NCBI RefSeq assembly: GCF_003971065.1
Contig: NZ_RYDV01000005.1
Span: 299,045 to 363,044, forward strand
Direction: 5' to 3'
Length of the DNA stretch: 64,000 bases
From: Candidimonas sp. SYP-B2681
Lineage (GTDB): Bacteria; Pseudomonadota; Gammaproteobacteria; Burkholderiales; Burkholderiaceae_B
How positions within the stretch are numbered: position 1 is the first letter of the stretch; every line of letters begins with the position of its first letter. The position numbers were made by a program, and so were the translations under genes. Shown piece after piece: positions 62,024 to 64,000 of the stretch. The notes beneath the pieces were generated by a model. It saw only the letters and a program-made list of their open reading frames with translations. It had not been told where the DNA came from and did no database searches.

Positions 62024-63097
62024 ATGTCTTCTACACCTGACCTACATCCCCACACGCTGGCCCTATTGGCAGATAACCACACCGCGATTGATCCCGACTT
62101 GCCCGCGTTGTTAAACCTGCTTTTTGAACGCAGCGCCAGCGAGGCCTGGCACAAGGCCGGCACATTCAAGCACCATTTGCTGGGGGTATACCGCAGCCTG
62201 GTTTTATGGAACCAACCTCGCGAAATTCGACTCTTGGGCTTGTTTCACAGCGTTTACGGTAATGAGTATGTCAACTTGACGTTATTCGATCGCGAAGGCG
62301 AACGCGGCACGTTGCGCAATGCCTTGGGTGAAGAAGCCGAATCGTGGGTCAGCCTGTTTTGCGCCATGCCGCGAACCCGATTTGTCCAAGCCATCCTTGA
62401 TGGTCAAGGGACGGGCGCCGATGGCTTGGTGCTGGCCGACGATAAGGGACAAACGTTTCGATTGACTCCCAGGCAGGTCGCGGCGTTTATCGTGGTAACG
62501 GTTGCCGACGTGGGCGAACAATGGCATAGCTGGCAGGATGAAATCTTTGCCGGTTATCCTTATCAGCAACGCCGCGAACTGGCGCCGCATTGGGCGGCGT
62601 CATTGTGGCCTGGCCCCCTGAAGCCGCCTGCAAACATTCTGCACATGTTGTCGCGCTTGGTGCACGCCTTGCATTCGCTTCCCGGTGACACCGGGATCCC
62701 GGTTCCAACCGCTTTTGATCATGGCAAGCGCGTCATTGACGCCAAGGATGAAGCGACCGCCGCCGCCTTGTACTGGCAGGTTGTCACACGTATGCACCCA
62801 CTGACCGAAGACCAGACGGCGCAACACTTGCTCGACGCTGCTATTGAGCACAACCCTTGGGTGGGCGAGCCGCGTCTCTTGCGGGCTCAATTGGCATTAA
62901 CCCAAGGCGACTTTGCCACAGCGGAAAGTCAGGCTTTAGCCGGTTTGCAGGCATTGCAGGCCTGGGGCACAGGATGGGACAAGCGCATCGAATGGAGCGG
63001 ATGGGTAGCATGGGCGCGCATCCTGTTGCAAAACGCACGCGCTCGTCAGTGGCCGGACAGTCTGGGCGCCTTGAATGGCCTCGGTCTGGTAGAGTAG
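62024..63097 (+). CDS. DUF6817-like protein with C-terminal TPR-like region
   Basis: The 357-residue cytoplasmic protein has an N-terminal domain (about 15-150) with AGTFKHHLLGVYRSLVLWNQPREIRLLGLFHSVYGNEYV and EEAESWVSLFCAMPR, matching what I recall of DUF6817, an HD-domain-like fold with several His/Asp. The C-terminal part (about 230-345) has TPR-like helices (AAIEHNPWVGEPRLLRAQLALTQGDFATAESQALAGLQAL). No function is established. The ribosome-binding site is weak. The next gene starts 5 nt after its stop. Confidence 0.65.
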   Translation: MSSTPDLHPHTLALLADNHTAIDPDLPALLNLLFERSASEAWHKAGTFKHHLLGVYRSLVLWNQPREIRLLGLFHSVYGNEYVNLTLFDREGERGTLRNALGEEAESWVSLFCAMPRTRFVQAILDGQGTGADGLVLADDKGQTFRLTPRQVAAFIVVTVADVGEQWHSWQDEIFAGYPYQQRRELAPHWAASLWPGPLKPPANILHMLSRLVHALHSLPGDTGIPVPTAFDHGKRVIDAKDEATAAALYWQVVTRMHPLTEDQTAQHLLDAAIEHNPWVGEPRLLRAQLALTQGDFATAESQALAGLQALQAWGTGWDKRIEWSGWVAWARILLQNARARQWPDSLGALNGLGLVE

Positions 63098-63102
63098 GCG
63101 CG

Positions 63103-63828
63103 ATGACCGAAACCATACGCTTAAGCAAATATATTGCCGCCCAGTTTTCCTGCTCACGGCGGGAAGCCGAGAACTATATTGAAGGGGGCTGGGTCAGGGT
63201 GGATGGCCAGTTAGTCGAAGAGCCCGGATATCGCATCGAGCTTCATCAGATCGTCGAACTAGCGGAAAATGCACGAGCAGAGGACCGCAAGCCTGCAACC
63301 ATATTGCTGCACAAGCCTGCAGGCTATGGCGCGGCTGCGGGTGTTCGGCCTGCAATCGACCTGATCACGCCGCAGAATCAGGCGCCGGACGACCGTTCGG
63401 GGCGGCGTTTCGTGAAGGTCGACCTGCGTGGTGTAAATCTTCTCATGCCGTTAGCAGCCGACGCCAGCGGTTTGATTGTCTTTACCCAGGACCATGGCAT
63501 TGAGCGCAAGCTGGTTCAGGACGCGTCCAGAATTGAACAAGAATATGTGGTTGAGGTGGCGGGCGGCATCGCGGCCGACGGGCTGAAGCTGCTGAATCAT
63601 GGTTTGTCGTGGCGGGGGGCTCCGTTGCCGCCCGCCAAGGTCAGCTGGCAGAACGAGACCCATCTACGTTTCGCGTTGAAGAATCCGCCTGAAGGACTGA
63701 TCAAGGACATCTGCCGGCAGGTGGGCCTCACCGTCAAGAGCATGAAGCGCTTACGTATTGGGCGCTTGCCTATGGCGGGGCTTGCACCAGGACAGTGGCG
63801 TTATCTGTTGGGATATGAGCGATTTTAG
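63103..63828 (+). CDS. RluB/RluF-type pseudouridine synthase homologue with altered active site
   Basis: The 241-residue protein has an N-terminal S4 RNA-binding domain (IRLSKYIAAQFSCSRREAENYIEGGWVRVDGQ) and a PseudoU_synth_2 domain (ILLHKPAG; EQEYVVEVAGG; GLIKDICRQVGLTVKSMKRLRIGRL). In active family members the catalytic loop reads GRLDxxTxGL; here it is MPLAADASGL (115-124), so the catalytic Asp position is Ala118. It may be a non-catalytic RNA-binding member, or Asp120 may substitute. ATG 63103 lies 5 nt after the preceding gene. Confidence 0.8.
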   Translation: MTETIRLSKYIAAQFSCSRREAENYIEGGWVRVDGQLVEEPGYRIELHQIVELAENARAEDRKPATILLHKPAGYGAAAGVRPAIDLITPQNQAPDDRSGRRFVKVDLRGVNLLMPLAADASGLIVFTQDHGIERKLVQDASRIEQEYVVEVAGGIAADGLKLLNHGLSWRGAPLPPAKVSWQNETHLRFALKNPPEGLIKDICRQVGLTVKSMKRLRIGRLPMAGLAPGQWRYLLGYERF

Positions 63829-64000
63829 GACCGCAAAAGGGCCCGGCATTATTTAGTGTTTGTTCGCGGGTTTGTTCTCGGGTTTCTTAAGAGCCGTCGT
63901 GCCTGGGGCTGGGTGCGCTAGATTCGCCCGGCCCTGGCTTCGCCAGCGCTGCCCGCATTACCGGGCCATTGCGGGGCGTCCGCGAACTCGCGGCGCTGAC
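63829..64000. other. right-edge region, no gene assigned
   Basis: No complete gene. On the minus strand a frame entering from the right edge (QRREFADAPQWPGN...) is open until a stop at 63918-63920 and could be the tail of a gene, but it is too short to judge; the other two frames also hit stops. The GC-rich repeats around 63926-63955 may form hairpins. Confidence 0.25.

Noticed and set aside
1..64000. tRNA genes, CRISPR arrays, insertion sequences, prophage or integrases
   Set aside because: I looked for tRNA T-arm patterns, spaced direct repeats and transposase/integrase proteins and saw none.
63918..64000. C-terminal end of a minus-strand gene entering from the right edge
   Set aside because: Only 27 codons are visible and no family can be recognised, so it is recorded only as part of the edge region.

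Overview
The window looks like a chromosomal segment of a betaproteobacterium, order Burkholderiales, most likely Alcaligenaceae (Bordetella/Achromobacter/Pusillimonas-like). This rests on gene order (leuS-lptE-holA-proA; rpmB-rpmG; slpA-ispH), moderately high GC and protein similarity recalled by eye, not on a search. I see no tRNA, rRNA, CRISPR array, insertion sequence, integrase or pseudogene. All genes inside the window appear intact; only the left-edge gene is cut.

Layout. 1-8573 is a minus-strand housekeeping block: the start of a THUMP-domain RNA methyltransferase, hemJ, proA, holA, lptE, leuS, rpmG, rpmB and a Bcr/CflA drug exporter. 8678-13571 holds a cyclopropane fatty acid synthase and a glycine betaine/proline ABC transporter (proXWV), both fitting osmotic or membrane stress. 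13568-17108 is a minus block with a MATE exporter, a GT39-type glycosyltransferase and rpmE2. 17330-22483 is a tight five-gene minus operon: a sulfonate/taurine-type ABC transporter followed by a sulfurtransferase and a flavoprotein hydroxylase. radC follows. 23432-31493 is a cargo-like block: an M81 (MlrC-type) metallopeptidase, a complete dipeptide-type ABC transporter and a LysR regulator. It sits between radC and slpA and is flanked by an imperfect ~48-bp direct repeat. 31588-34296 returns to housekeeping and catabolic genes (slpA, ispH, maiA, a DsbA-like isomerase).

34431-43233 carries a YdgA-like protein, small secreted proteins, a chemoreceptor with a flagellar sigma-28 type promoter, a 45-residue basic protein, a class V aminotransferase, and ycaO with an unrecognised upstream gene. 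43709-52231 is one 2840-codon gene for a cyclic beta-1,2-glucan synthase, convergent with a phospholipase D/ClsC-like gene. 55329-58880 is a four-gene MCE/Mla-type lipid transport operon. The right end has an Ap4A phosphorylase, a pirin, an orphan MetQ-like binding protein, a DUF6817-like protein and a pseudouridine-synthase homologue whose catalytic Asp position is Ala.

The most unusual non-coding signals are: an 11-nt perfect complement of the rpmG Shine-Dalgarno region in rpmG's own structured 3' UTR; the direct repeat flanking the peptidase/transporter block; a run of three hairpins between proX and proW; and two ribosomal-protein terminators with the same 10-bp stem/UCCG loop design.
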